Source: Peribolospora baueri
Lineage: Eukaryota; Basidiomycota; Peribolosporomycetes; Peribolosporales; Peribolosporaceae
DNA length: 64,000 nt
Assembly (NCBI GenBank): GCA_029717555.1
Contig: JAMDHS010000044.1
Coordinates: 62,001 to 126,000 of the forward strand
Direction: 5' to 3'
Shown: piece by piece, positions 33,274-51,975 of the stretch
Layout of the letters: every line of letters starts with the position of its first letter
Numbering within the stretch: the stretch's first letter is position 1
Notes under the pieces: model-generated
What the model was told of the DNA's origin: nothing
Databases searched by the model: none
What the model saw: only the letters and a program-made list of their open reading frames with translations
Position numbers and translations under genes: made by a program

Positions 33274-36200
33274 ATGCCAATGGACGACGAGTTGGACGCC
33301 GAGCACCGTCATACCGCTTCCGTCAGCAACACCCCTCCCTCTCGTCGCTTCCCCTCTACTTCTGCTTCTTCTTCTTCGTCCCTTCGTGTCACTCGCAGTT
33401 CCGCCGCTTCCAATAGGTCCGCTACCGCCTTACCCGCCGTTGCCTATTCCACCCCAGCCAACGCTAGCAACTCGGATCGCCTGAGCGACACCACTACCTC
33501 TTCCTCGACCACCGCCTCTACCAGACACACCTCGCTGTTCTCCGCCTCTCCCATCTCATCCACCATAGCATCCTCGCTCTCCTTCCCGGCATCCACGTCC
33601 ACCGCCGTCGTCAAGCGCAAGAGGACCAGGGGCGAGGAGGAGGACGCGGACAGGTTGACTTTGACGCCCGACTCTAACCTTCCCACAACTCGCAAAGGAA
33701 AGAGCGGAGCCAAGGCGACCTCTTCCCAAACCACTGCTTCGAAGCGGTGAGTGCCTCTTTGGTTTTTCTCACCCTTCGTGAGTCGCATAAAAAATCCTCA
33801 TGCATCTGTGTCCCTCCTTTCTATCAACTCTGCAGAGTGCGCAAAACGAGTGCTACCGCGTCCGTCGTCGTTTCTTCGTCAAAAGGTAAAGGAAGGAAGC
33901 GTCCGGTTTCCCCCTCCAGCCCACCCTCGCCTGCACCCGCCACCCGCGGCAAACGCCAGAAGGTCGCCACCGGCGCTTACAACCTTCGGCCTCGTACTAA
34001 CGAAAGATCGACTCCGTCTGCGCCTAGCGGATCGTCGACCCGAAACAAGATGGCCGGCAAGATGGCGGACAAGAAGGCGTCGTCCACGTCGATGACGACC
34101 GAAAGCCCGTCTGCCCGGAAGGGCAAAGGTAAGGCCAAGGCTAAGGCAGCTCGCCCTCTCCAAGCCTCCGAAACTCGCCAAGCAGAGGCCGGACCATCTA
34201 CTTTCGGTGCTCCTGATGATGAGAAGAAAGAGTCAGACGAGGAAATGCGCGGCGGCGACATGGAAGTGGACGACGAAGGAGAGGACGACCATTTCGAGAT
34301 CGAGGAGGAGTGGCAAGACGAAGACGAGGAGTGTGAAGGGGAAGGAGAAGCGCACGATGGCGAAGACGTTGACGAAGGCGAGGAGGACTCGTTCGATGAA
34401 GACGACGAGGACATTGACGAAGAGGACGTCGGAGCATACGGAGACGAGGACGACGGGCCGTTCGGTGGTTCTGGCGCCGGCGGTCACGATGGCTCTGGAT
34501 ACGGCTTGCATCTACGCGCTTTTTCCGGCTACGTGTCCGGCTTGAATGCCAGGTTCCGCAAGTTCCTTACCCAGCTTCGCGACTCCAAAAACCCCTACGA
34601 ACAGCTCGAAGGCCTTCAGCAACTCGCGGAGGTGCTGAGCATGAGTACCGAAGACACCCTTTCGCCTTATTTCCCGCTCAACGACTTCGTCAAGGAACTC
34701 ATCTACCTCCTTGGCGGGCCCAAGCCGGAGCGGCCTCGAGCCTCGCGCAGGTCTGGCGCCGCCGCCTCTACCGACTCTGCTGGCGAAGCTGCCGATACGA
34801 CAGCGCCGGATGATGTGGATGACGAAGCTGCCATTGCCATCGCAAGAGCTTCGATGGGCGAGGACGCAAAGGTGCAGATGGAGCTACTCGCTTGTCGCTG
34901 CCTTGCCAACCTCATGGAAGCCCTGCCGGGCACCGCACCCATCGTCGTCAGCCACAAGGCTGTCCCAGTTCTCGTAAGCAAGATGACCGAGATCGCCTTT
35001 ACTGGCGTTCTCGACGTAGCCGAGCAGACTCTCAGCGTGAGTTGCCGGGTCTTTTTCTTTCCGCGTCTTCCATAACGAGGTCCATGCCAAACACGTTTCA
35101 TTCCCGCCTCGCATACAGACTCTCGAGAAGGTTTCTGAGGAACGTCCATCCGAGATAGTCAAGGAAGGGGGCCTTTCAGCCTTGCTTAACTACCTCGACT
35201 TTTTCAGCACCCACGTCCAACGTACTGCGCTGACGGCAGCCGCCAACTGCTGCCGTAAAGTCTCGCCTGAGTACTTCCCGATGGTGCGCGACGCCATTCC
35301 AAAAATTCAGGAGGTCCTCGGCAACCCGGACCAGCGCCTTGTAGAACAGGCCTGCCTCTGCGTCGTCCGTGTCATCGAAAGCTACCAGCATCACGTTGAC
35401 AAGCTTGAGGAGCTGCTCGTGTCTCCTCGCGATGACAAGGTGCCTTCGAGCACGCTCCTGAACGCCGTCAACGCACTCCTTTTACCGTCTAGCTCGGCGT
35501 CTTCCACCACAAACACGTCGATCTCCACCTACACCTATGCTCAGCTCTTGCATGTGTTGAGCATCGCCGTCAAGGCCTCCCCGACCGTCGCGGTGCACTT
35601 GCTCGAGATGAACGTGGTCGAGACGCTCTACAACCTCCTCACCGGCTACCCGCCTCCCGCCGCGAACGAGCCCGTGCAGTTGCCGGTAGCCGAACCCGAT
35701 TCAGCTAACGCTGACGGCCAGACGAACGCGGAGAAAGCTGCGGTTGCGGTCACGAACGGAGGTCGCGGCGTGACGGTGGCTGACATGGCCGTCCTTCAGA
35801 ACTTGGCCAACAGACCCAAGGAGCAGATTCAAGAGGCTTTGAGCTTGGTCTGCGAGTTGTTACCGCCGTTGTCCAAGGGTGAGTCTTGCTCCCATGTTCG
35901 AGTGGTCAGATGTCTTGAGCGTCATCCTGTTTGAACCGTTATCTGAGGACGGCCTTGCTGATTGATCCACAGATGGCGTGTTCGACCCGAAAACCTACAC
36001 CGAGAAGGGACTTCGGAGGGCAAGACACAAGGCTGAGAAGGAGCGTGCTGCTTCTAAAGAGAAGGGAAAAGCGAACGTCTCCGCACCCGAAGGCTCTCCT
36101 GCCGCTCCTCACGTCGACGACCAAGCCGCGCCCGGTCCGTCCAGCAAGGCCGGGCCTTCCGCCTCTTCCGAACGGGCCGAGCGTGACGCCGAGAAAGAAG

Positions 36201-39200
36201 CGGCGAATAACAGGCGCGCGGATATGCTGCGGGAGAGGGGTGCTCTAGTGAAGCGCTTTACTCAGCTCGTGCTCCCCACCCTCGTGGAGGTGTACGCCGC
36301 CAGCGTGGCCATGAACACCAGGAAGTTGGCCGTGTTGGGCATGCTTAAGATTGTCAGCTTCGTCGAGCGTGACGCGCTCCTGGATGTTTTGAATGTGAGT
36401 ATCGGTATCTGCTTCGTCACTATCGAGGCGCTCACTTACCGTTGTCTGTCTTATCGGTGATCAGGACGTGTCGTTGGCAAGCTTCCTCGGCAGCATCCTT
36501 TCATCCAAGGACGACGATTCGCTAGTCACTGGCGCACTTCAGATGGTCGAGCTCCTTCTTATCCGGCTCCCAAGTACATACGGGCCGGCCTTCAGGCGCG
36601 AAGGTGTGACACACGAGATCGATAATCTTGCCGCGCAAGAGCTGTCTTCGGAGAGACGTCGTAAGGAGGCGAACGAGCATGCACGCGGGGCCAAGGCGGA
36701 GGCATCGGCGTCGGAGCCGAAGGTAGATACCACTCCGGCCAAGACGTCGCCAACTGACGATACCTCGGCTGTGTCTTCATCCAATCCTGGAGCGACTTCC
36801 ACTCCTGTCCCATCGAGCGCCATCGCAAGCCTTGCCTCGGCTGTCTCTGGTAGCGAAGCCATACGCTCTAAGTCGTCGCGAGGGCTTGAAACGCCGGAGG
36901 AAGCGAAGCAGAGGATTCGCGACTCGAATATCTGCCGCGCCCGCCTCATCAAGTCGTGTTACTTCGGCGGCAAGGGAAGCTCGGCCGAATCGGATATGCT
37001 GCTGGAGATGAAGAGGCTTGTGGCGCGCCTATCCGGCGAGGCAGAAAATGACTGCAGCGTGGCTCAGCAGACGTTGTCCAATGTCGCAGCGCTCTTTGCT
37101 AGCGATGACAGTCCCACTGGCTTCGAACTGACGCAGAGCGGTCTGGTTGAGGGCTTGTACTCTTTTGCGACTCGGACATCCGATGAAGGTAAGCGCTCAA
37201 AATCAAATATTTTCCACTGAGACGCTCATTGGGGAAGTCCCAAAGCTCACCCGTCATCTCCTTTCGCTGCCAGTCCCTCTGTCGTCTCGCCGTCGCATGC
37301 TGCTCAACGCTTTCATGACTGCCGACCCTACTGGGACAGACGTGGCCAGCGCGTTCAACACGCTCGTCAAGAAGCTGCAGGACAACCTCGGTCGTCTCGA
37401 ACGCTTCGAGATCGTGACCGCTCTGGGTACTACAGGCGAGGACAAGCGCTCGTCCACCTCGATGCTCGCCAGACAGCTCCGTCTCAAGCTCATGGCCGAC
37501 GATCCCAACGGCGTACCAAGAAGCTGCACCAACGTCATCGTGTCCATCCACGCTATCGCGACGTTCCAGGCTCTTCATGACTATCTTCGCCCCAAGATCG
37601 CTGCTTCTTTGTCGGGCGAGCTCGGCGGTGGGCCTAGGCTCTCAGGGGTGCTCGCCGCCTTCGCGGCTGCCACTGGCCTGCCGGCGAATGCTCTCGCGGG
37701 GCGTAGCGCTACTTTGGGCGCTCTCACCGACGCTGTTGCCGGCTCCTCGCCAGGAGCATCCACGTCTGCTCGTGCGCCGACCACGTCAACTGACGCAGAG
37801 GCTGGATCTAGCTCGCGACAGGAGAAGACCGAAACGGCACCGCGCAGGCGTAGCTCGAGGCTTTCTGGAAGGACGAGCCCAGACGCGGCCGAGGCTAATA
37901 ATGCCACTGGTGTGTCGGCCGAGTCGCAGCAGGATGTGAGCGGGGACGGAGAGGAGGACAATGAGGACCAGAGAGCTGCACGTGCCTTGCTAGAAGAGTA
38001 CATGCGCGAAGGATTGGATGAGGGCTTCTCAGACGAGGAGTACGAGGATGATGTCTTCGATGACGGATTAGACAATCATCCCCTTCCTGGCGAAGGCGCC
38101 GGGGAGGATAAGACGGTGAACCTGGAGCCGCCGGCGGAAGGCTCCAAGATGGAAGCTAGGACGCCCGACGGCACTCGCGTGGCCACGCCTATGACCGAGC
38201 CTGGCCCGTCGACCGGAGCTAGAGGTACCGCTCCGGCTGCTCCTCGCCGCTCTTACTCTGCCGCCCTGCAAAAGAAGACGACGGATTGGCACTTGGAGAT
38301 CACAATCGAAGGCCAGCCGGTCAGCCTTGACACCACCGTCTACGGTGCCGTTCATCAGATCCACTCGAGTGACCCTTCCGTCCGTCAGGCCAGCTTCTGG
38401 ACCAAGGTCTACAATGTCAGGTATAAGAGGGTGCCGGGGCCGCCTCCCGCCGCTACCCCTCAAGACACTCCTGAGCCGGCCGAGGTCGAACAGACATCTG
38501 CAGTCGTATTGCCATCGTCTGTCTCGCCCGAAGCTCCGTTCGCGAACATCCTGCAGCTGCTGCGCGTCCTGTACGAGCTCAACGTCGAATGGCGAGAGTC
38601 GTATCATTCATCGTCGGTCGCTGGAGTACCGGCAGTCCCTCCACCTCTACCCGAAACGGCGTTCGTCAACAACAACCTCACTGCCAAGCTGAACCGGCAG
38701 CTTGAGGAGCCCATGATTGTCGCAAGCTCGTGCCTGCCGCATTGGTGCCAAGATTTTCCGCAGTACTTCCCCTTCCTCTTCCCCTTCGAAAGTCGCTACG
38801 CGTTCCTCCAGTCGACCTCGTTCGGTTACGCTCGGCTCATCAATAAGTGGCAAACCCAGCAGGCGCGCTCGCAGGACAACGCGAGCCGGCGGGACAACAG
38901 CTGGGACTATCTCGGTCGTCTCCAGCGCCACAAGGTGCGCATCTCTCGTGAGCGCTTGCTCGAGTCGGCGTTCCGCGTGTTCGAGCTATATGGCGCCTCG
39001 TCGTGGGTGTTGGAGGTTGAGTACTTCGATGAAGTCGGAACCGGTCTCGGCCCTACGCTCGAGTTCTACTCTCTCGCCAGCAAGGAGTTCGCGCGCAAGG
39101 ACCTCAAAGTGTGGCGGGGGAGCGAGGAGGCGACGACCTCGGATTACGTGCACGACCCTCGAGGCCTCTTCCCCTCTCCCGCGGTGGAGGAGGACACGGA

Positions 39201-40353
39201 GAGCGAGGTGGCCAAGCGGCGCGACACCGTGTTCCGTACTTTAGGCCAATTCGTCGCCAAGGCGCTCCTTGACTCGCGCATCATCGACATCCACTTTAAC
39301 CCCATCTTCATGAAGCTCATCTTGGGCCAGGCCGTGCCGCGCACCATCGCTACTCTCAAGCACGTCGACCCGAGTCTGGCCGCCTCGCTTCAGCAGATGC
39401 AGAAGTTCGTCGACCGCAAGCGCGCTATCGAAGCGGATGCATCCATGGTTAGTCAACGCTTTTTGACCATTATGGCGCATCCCTTGGGTTTGTTCTGACG
39501 TGACTGCGGCTTTGCTTACTACCCTTCGACAGGCCGATACGGAGAAGAGGGCAGCTATCCAGGATATCAAGATCAATGACGCAAGTGTGGATGACCTGGC
39601 GCTCGATTTCACGCTACCGGGTTACGACATTGAGCTGCGGTCCGGGGGAGCGGAGGAGAGCGTGACGATCGACAACATCGAAGAGTATATCGCTTCAGTG
39701 CTCGACGTTGCGCTGTATAAAGGCATCCGTCGTCAGATTCGCACTTTCCGCCACGGGTTCAGCATGCTTTTCCCCGTGCGGGACTTGCAGTGCTTCACTC
39801 CCGAAGAGTTGGTGATGCTGTTCGGCAACGGAGACGAGGACTGGAGCGTAGAAGGTGAGTGAGAGGTGTTGGGCCATTGCCTCATGTCTTTGCGTAGCTG
39901 ACCTCGTGCCCTACGGTTTGACAGCTCTGGCTGAAGCGATCAAGGCCGACCACGGGTTCAACAAGGACTCGAAGTCCATCCGTGACTTGATCGAGATCAT
40001 GTCGTCGTACGATGGTGCGAGCCGCCGCGAGTTCCTCCAGTTCATCACTGGAAGCCCCAAGTTGCCGATCGGAGGTGAGCGAGCGAGCGAGCGTGGCTTG
40101 AGAAAGGGTGACTCTTTTTCTTTTGCTGACGTGATTGTCCCCTTTACCCTGTGCAGGCTTCAACGGTCTCAACCCGTCGTTCACGGTAGTGCGCAAGCCG
40201 CACGAGCCGCCATTGGGCCCGGACGACTACCTACCATCGGTCATGTCGTGCTCGAACTACTTCAAGCTACCAGAGTACAGCTCCCTGGAGGTGATGAGAG
40301 AGAAGATTCGGACGGCGATGCAGGAGGGCAAAGGCTCGTTCCACTTGTCGTGA
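33274..40353 (+). CDS. UFD4: HECT E3 ubiquitin ligase of the UFD4/TRIP12 family
   Basis: Nine exons, join(33274..33746, 33836..35036, 35119..35878, 35973..36394, 36465..37188, 37238..39447, 39533..39854, 39925..40074, 40157..40353); 2152 residues. Ufd4/TRIP12 ubiquitinates ubiquitin-fusion and N-degron substrates. The first 300 residues are Ser/Lys-rich and disordered, then a long Asp/Glu tract (about 300-360). Armadillo-like repeats follow ([51 protein letters not shown]), closely matching TRIP12. A second acidic disordered region lies near 1360-1480. The HECT domain spans about 1760-2152 ([38 protein letters not shown]), with catalytic cysteine C2119 in [11 protein letters not shown] and the usual short tail. 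Exon 6 uses an AAG acceptor with a 49-nt intron, the least certain join. It is tail-to-tail with the deubiquitinase UBP12. Confidence 0.93.
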
Positions 40354-41644
40354 GGCCGTGCCGCGCGCACTCGCTTGCGCATGACCGCCTTTTTTTTTTC
40401 CTTCTTTTCGTTCAGTTTCGTCACATCACCCTTCGTCCATCATTACACTCTCCCGGCCAGTTTCCCACCTTGGCCGTTGTTTTCTTTCTTTCGGTCTCGC
40501 GCTCGGTGTGTAACTCGACCTGTCTGTCATGACTCTCCGCTTCCCTCGACGCTTTCTCCGTCCCTGTTCGACCATGCCAACCTGTCCTGTCCAAAAAGTC
40601 CATCCATGTCCCTGTCAGTCAGTCCATCGGTCGGTCACGCCCACGTCATCTCATCTCATCTCATCGTTCGTCCCGTGTGCTGTCCATGCAATCCACACAT
40701 GTCCTTTTCGATAGACGTTTTTGACGCCGCCCTCGTCGGCCGCGCCGGAAGACTTCGTGTGCGAAAAACGCCGTCGGCAGCATCGTGAGACGGAAGCTCG
40801 CGAGGGAAAAGACGAGATGGACTGAGCGATAATGAGAGAGGCTCAGCCCCGAAAGATGGTTAACGTTTTCGGCATCATCGCTGCCGCTCCGAGAGCGGAG
40901 AGCTAGCCGAGATGGTTAAGGTTATGCATCCTCGCCTCGTCCGTACGACAGACAGAGCAGTCGTATCGACGCGTCGTCGTTGTAGACCGTCGACGCACGC
41001 GGTTAACAACAAACAACTTCAGCGAAAGGGCGACGATCGATTAGATTATATCGATTATTAACATCGGCCCGAGCGGGAATAGAACCGGCGACCTCGTCGA
41101 ATTCAATTCCACCACCCCCGCCTTGCGCTGCTTATTAAACAGCAGCTACGCCACCGCTCCGCATCTGCGTCATGCAAAATAGAGACTGTTACTAACATCC
41201 GTCGTCGTGCCATCGCGCCACGACCATCCTCTTTCGTTCTATACGAACGCACGCACGCACGCACGCACGCACGCACACACGCCCCTCCTTCCTTTCTCCC
41301 GCGCTCGTCGGCCCGTAGAGTCACAGCGTTTCATATAGGCAGACCACACGTGTCAAAGCGTTTCGGCTCGCCGAATCAGGACAGACAAGACAAGGACGAC
41401 AACACGCGTCTCACTCGCGTGGGAGAGAGAGAGAGCGGGCATGACGGGCGTCCCCAAAGTCCCTTCCTGTCCGGACGAACGAACGCCGTCGCGGGAGCCG
41501 AGGCGACACCATACATAGTACGTATGTATGTACACACAAGAGCGTCGCCTTCTCCCGCACCCGCGACTCCATCCGACTCCGCTCCGCCGCCGCTCGCTGG
41601 GCTCGCCGCTTGACGCTCGAAGCCGACGCCCGCCATCGCCGGTG
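40354..41644. other. Convergent intergenic region UFD4/UBP12 with hairpin-rich, AT-richer core
   Basis: 1.29 kb. It contains a perfect CCGCTC/GAGCGG hairpin (40884-40898), a GCTGCT/AGCAGC hairpin (41127-41146), a direct repeat AGATGGTTAA (about 40854 and 40910), an AT-rich stretch (41038-41063) and an ACGC microsatellite (41246-41280). Isolated A-box-like and B-box-like words occur but do not fold into a tRNA. No protein gene seen. Confidence 0.5.
41246..41280. repeat. ACGC tetranucleotide microsatellite
   Basis: About eight ACGC units ending in ACACAC, between the convergent UFD4 and UBP12 genes. Confidence 0.9.
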
Positions 41645-47117
<5,473 letters not shown>

Positions 47118-48965
47118 CCGTCGACGGGGAGCCGTGCGTTGGGCGACGTTGGATCGTCTCTGACGGGGGAGGAGATGGTGGTGGTGATCGTGGAGATGAA
47201 GATGGAAGCGATCACCGCCGTCAATGAGTGGGTCAGCAAGAGTCAGCAGCCAGACAAAAGAAGTCGACTCCGTCCTCGACGATCCGCTCGACCCGCACAG
47301 AACACAGGCCGACGGCGTCTCACTCTCACCCAACCACCGCGACACACGCACGCACAAACCCGTCGGCGGGAAAAAGGAACGGCGCGCGTCACGTGACATC
47401 CACGTATGCATGGGCACACACGGCGACACGCGGACGTAGCGTAGCGAGCTGCCAACTGGATGGATAGATGCGGCGATAGGCGCGTTTACCCACCGTCGCT
47501 CTTCTTCTTCTTCTTCTTCATCACCTCGCTATCGCCCGCCTCGCTCTTCCTCGCCCGCTCCCACAGCAGCACCACGCACCATGGGCGAGCAACGAAGGCG
47601 AGCAACGAACAACGAGCAACGAACGACGAACAGCGAACAGCGACCACAAGCCAAGCAATACACTCCCTTCCCTTCCCTTCCCTTCCCTTCCCTTCCTTCA
47701 CGTCCTTCTCCTTCCTCCTCCATCCAGTCCGCTCCTGACACTCTGGGACCACAGGCTCATACAGCCCACCTGTCTCCCTCATTTTGTGGCTAGCGAAGAT
47801 TGCAGAAAATCGGGGGGCATTTGTTTGTTCCCCTTTTCTTGTCCCCGGTAGACACCGCGCCCTCCTGTCTCCCTCTTCCCGTCATCCACCTCTTCCTTCC
47901 TAGCGGAGGCGGAGGTGGAGGCGGTGGAGGCGGAGGCGGTGGGTTGCGCGGTCACATGGGTGGGGCACATTTTTTTTCTTTCCTTCGCTTCTTCGTACTC
48001 GTAACTACACATACCCGTCCCGGCGCGAAATATTCCATTGAACTCGACCGATCGATACGTGATAGAGGGACGAACGAAAGGGCGGGAGGGGCACATGAGG
48101 GACGAAGGAGGAAGGAACAAGAAAAGAAGACGAGACGAGACGAGCCGAATGGCCTGTGTAGGTAGATGGTGGGAAGAGAAGGAACACGACGAGACGCACG
48201 CGGCGATGGGCGGACGGACGGAAGGGAACGCAGGCGACGGGACGGACAAACACATGTCATCATGAGCCGAGTCGCCCCCGGGGACGAGAAATCGGCGAAA
48301 CGGAAAACGGAGGGACGGCGACCGGCGGCGGAGGTGGAAGGAAGGAAGGGGCGGCGAACGCTGGGCGAAGGAAGGAAGGAAGGAAAGGGTGGGGGAGAGA
48401 AACAAGAAAATAAAAGACGGACGGACGGACGGCAGAAAGCGTTCACGTGGAAAAGACGAGGGGGGAATAGAGAGCGAGAAGCCGAATATCGAAAGGAGGA
48501 CATGTAATGACATAGGGTGCATCTGACACCACCACCGCCGAGCCGACGAGAAGACGTCTCTGTGCCTCTTCGCCCACCGTCCGTCCGTCCGTCATCCATC
48601 CCTCCCATCCATCCATCCCGGATCCGCTCGCCCGAACGTACGAGCGAGACGAGGCGGGGCGCCGTCGGCAAGGGCGAAAGCGAAGCGAAGAAGGAATGAC
48701 GGAGAAAAAGAAAAAGAAAAAAAAGCTGAATACGGGCCAGGGGGAGGGGGGGTGATCTGATCGAATCCGCATCCGATCCGTCTATTGAGGCGAACAAAGG
48801 TCCATGGAGAAAGGAAGGGGCAGGGCGGGGTATCCATCCGAAGAGGCGAGGTAGACAGACAGACAGGGCGCGGGCATTTCCGAGCCGATCGATGGATCGG
48901 TCCGGTCCGATCGACGTTGAACGCGAGGTCCTGCCCGCATTCTTACTGTGGAAGCGGTCGCTCTC
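47118..48965. other. Intergenic region between STE20 3' end and UBP12 5' end
   Basis: 1.85 kb between two leftward genes, so it should hold the UBP12 promoter and the STE20 terminator. Contains a CCTTC pentamer array (47664-47698), an imperfect GGCGGA/GGTGGA array (about 47905-47943) and GGACGGAC words. No frame with splice structure or family motif. Confidence 0.55.
47664..47698. repeat. CCCTT pentamer microsatellite
   Basis: Six to seven tandem CCCTT units upstream of UBP12. A similar array occurs near 57396-57430. Confidence 0.9.
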
Positions 48966-51900
48966 TCACTTCTTAGCCGTCTCCCGGGCGGCCTTGATGA
49001 GCGGAGAGAGGGTACGAAGGCTTTCGGCGCGCTTGAGGAAGGCGTGCTCGAGCAACCCGAGTGCGGTCGGTCGCTTCTCTGCGTCGACCTCGAGACTAGT
49101 TTTGAGAAAGTCCCTAAAAAGGGAGCTCAAGTTCTCCGGGTTGTTGATCTTGGGCGTGCCGTTGGTGGCGATGAGGTATAGAGCCCGGAGCGGGTTCTCG
49201 TTCAGGTACGGTGGTTCGCCTTCGACCATTTCGATGCACATGATGCCCAAGCTCCAAATGTCGACCTTGGGGCCGTACTCTTTGCGCGTCACGACCTCGG
49301 GCGCCATCCAGTACGGCGTACCCACCATCGTCGTCCGCTTCATCTGGGACTCTCCGATCTGTGCGCAGAAGCCAAAGTCGGCTGTGGGAGGCGGAGGCAG
49401 AGTAAGCAAGGTTAAACACGAGTCAAGGGCACGACGACCAGGACGTGCGACTCACTCAATTTGATATCCCCAACCATGCTGAGCAGCACGTTGTCGCTCT
49501 TAATGTCGCGGTGTATGACGCCATGGGCGTGCAAGTGAGCAAGACCTTCAAGGACCTCTTTGCTAACCGCTGCAATCTGTCCCTCGGTCATGATGTTGCA
49601 CGTGACAACGTCGGTGAGCGATCCACCTTCCATATACTCCATCACCACCCAGAGGTCGCCCTTGTAGAGGAACGAGTCGATAAAGTTGACAATGTTTTTG
49701 TGTGTCGACTCTTTCATCACGAGAATCTCGTTGATAATCAGGTCCTTCTTCGGCTGCTGCTCCAGGTTCATCTGCTTGATCGCCACGGACAGGTTCGTGC
49801 CGACTTGGTACGCGGTATAGACGCCACCGGACGCGCTGTGCGGCCGAAAGAGGATGGCATGGCATGGATGAGCATGGCGGACGTGAGATGATGACGCGCG
49901 CCGACTCACCCCTGTCCAATCTTGACCAAGTTCCTGTACAGCTTCGTCGGGTCGGCGTCCGTGCAGATGGCCTGCAAGCGTGCGATCACGTCCGAGTCCT
50001 TTAGGGTCGACTTCTTGTTCTCCCGCCTCCTCGGCGTCGCTCCCGGTCCCGACGCCGGGCCCGGCGCCGCGGGTCCGGGCGTGATGGTGGCCTTGGTGGG
50101 AGGCGCGCCTGGGGCGGCGGGGGCGTGCTTGGTGACCGACTTGGAGGCGCCGACGCCGGCCGAGGGGGACTTTGCTGCTGCGGCGAGGCCAGGGGCACCA
50201 GCGACCTTTTGGGACGCGGACCGGTCGAGCTTGGATTCGAGGGGAGACTGGGTGGACGGCGTTCGGGTGGAGTAGGATCGGTCGAGAGGCGACCTGGCGG
50301 CGGCGGGAGAAGGCGAGGGCGCGGGTCGTGCGCTAGGCGGCCCACTGGGAGCGGGGGGCGGAGGCCGGACGGCCGCGGGAGGCCCTTTGCGTCCTCCAGG
50401 AGGCGGCGGGGGGGCCGCTCGCTGGTGGAGAACGAAGGAAAGCTACCCGGGTAAGCGATCCTCCAATGGCTCGAACAAACTCTATCTTCGCCTCGACACA
50501 AGGCCCCACTCACCGGCTTCTCATACAGGCTCTTGCCTCCAGCTCCTCCGCCCTCGATGTCGACGCCGACGCCGGCACCGCCGCCGCTGCTGCTGGCACT
50601 CCTCTCCCTCGACAACGGCTCGCCGCTCCCGACGGTGGTGCCGGGCCTGCTGGTATCGCTGCCCATCGACGGCGACGTGGCGCTGATGCTAATCGGCGGA
50701 AGTTGTTGATGGGCGGCCTTGGCGCCGCCGAACTTTTTCCAGACGTCGTGGTCGCCGCCCATAGCGGCGGTATCTTGGTAGAAGGCGACTATGTCCATCA
50801 CCGCCTGCGGGTTGGCCTCTTGCTCCTGCTTGGAGATGCCCGACTCTTGGAGGAGCTGCTGCCATTCTTTGGGCAAGCCCTGGAGGGGGGGAGAGAGGGA
50901 GGAAAGAGGTCGGTTCAGTGGGCGGTCGTCGGGTCGTGGGACGCGATGGAATGGGCGGGGGGCTCACGGTGAACTCTCCGGTGTCCGAGTTGAAGCCGAC
51001 GTGAGTGAGGTGAACGGGATCGTAAGGCGAAGAGATCTGGACCTTCTTGGGTTGCGAAAAGGCGTCTGCAAGAAGAAGAATAGGAGAGATGAGAGACGAT
51101 CATGCGTAAAAGGGGAAAGACGAAGCGAGGGACTGACCGCTCATGGAGCTGACAAAGTTGCCAAAGACGCCCTTGAAGCTCTTGCCTCCGTCGGCGCCGC
51201 CCTTGGAGCCGGAGCCCCTGGTGGTGTAGGCGGGGCCTGCGCTGTAGGGGGGCGAGTCGTAGGGGTAGGTGGCGCTGGCGGGAGCGCGAGGGCCAGGGGA
51301 GTAGCCGTCGTTCTCGGCGGCGTCATAACCGGGGGCGGAGGTTACGGTATTGTAGGACTGGTAGACGCTGGCGCTCTGGGGACCGCGGGCCCAGTCGGGG
51401 AGGCCCTGGGGCGGGTCGGAGGGCCTGGGAGGGGCCTGTCTGGGCATGGTGCCGTAGTAAGGGGAGGAAGACGAGGCGGCGGCGGCGGAGGCGGGCGGGG
51501 ATCGGTAGGCGGGGAAGGAAGAGGAGGAGGAGGAGGAGGGTGTGGCGGACATGCTAGGGGCACGAGGGGGAGGAGGAGGGATGGAAGGTGTGCGAGAGGG
51601 CAGGGCGGCGTGGTGGTCGCGAGGAGAGGCAGGGACGGGCTGAGAAGAAAAAGAGGGGAGGACGGATGAGCGGCTAGGACGGCGGGGCTGTTGCTGTTCC
51701 TTTTTAGGAGGCGGAGGTGCGCTGCGCTGAGGGATGAGGTTGAGGTCGAGGTCGAGGTCGTCGTCGATGGCGGCGTCGGCGTTGTTGTTGCCATCGGCTC
51801 GTCGGTAGCTGAGATGGTGGTCGACGGTCGAGGCGGAGGCGGAGGCAGAGGCAGAGGCAGAGGCGGAGGCAGCGGCGGAAGAGCGGGGGGCGGCGCCGTT

Positions 51901-51975
51901 GAGGGAGTAGGGCTGTGCGCCGGTGAAGTCGTGAGGATGGCGAATGAGGGAGGGTCGTGAGGAGGGAGAGGTCAT
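48966..51975 (-). CDS. STE20: STE20/PAK-family protein kinase
   Basis: Six exons, complement of 51975..51138, 51065..50968, 50879..50514, 50421..49910, 49835..49456, 49381..48966; 869 residues. PAK kinases are activated by Cdc42/Rac and drive polarity, mating and filament MAP-kinase signalling. The Pro/Ser-rich N-terminus leads to a CRIB motif ([15 protein letters not shown], 290-304) and the following [10 protein letters not shown] autoinhibitory segment. I see no PH domain, so it is the Ste20 rather than the Cla4 type. A Pro-rich linker precedes the kinase: Gly-rich GQGASGGVY (603-611), VAIK lysine K625, HRDIKSDN with catalytic D715, DFG at 733-735, and the PAK activation loop [15 protein letters not shown] with T749. 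The C-terminal lobe is complete. It diverges from the RGD1-type RhoGAP. Confidence 0.92.

Noticed and set aside
40900-40935. tRNA-like A-box word (TAGCCGAGATGG) on the plus strand
   Set aside because: No matching B-box or acceptor partner at tRNA distance on the same strand.
41061-41160. Possible tRNA on the minus strand (A-box-like and B-box-like words)
   Set aside because: The acceptor ends do not pair, the T-stem has a mismatch, the anticodon arm is not resolvable and no T-run terminator follows.
47779-48797. Minus-strand frames rich in Phe, Pro, Ser and Arg in the UBP12-STE20 spacer
   Set aside because: Compositionally simple, overlapping microsatellites, with no motif or consistent splice structure.
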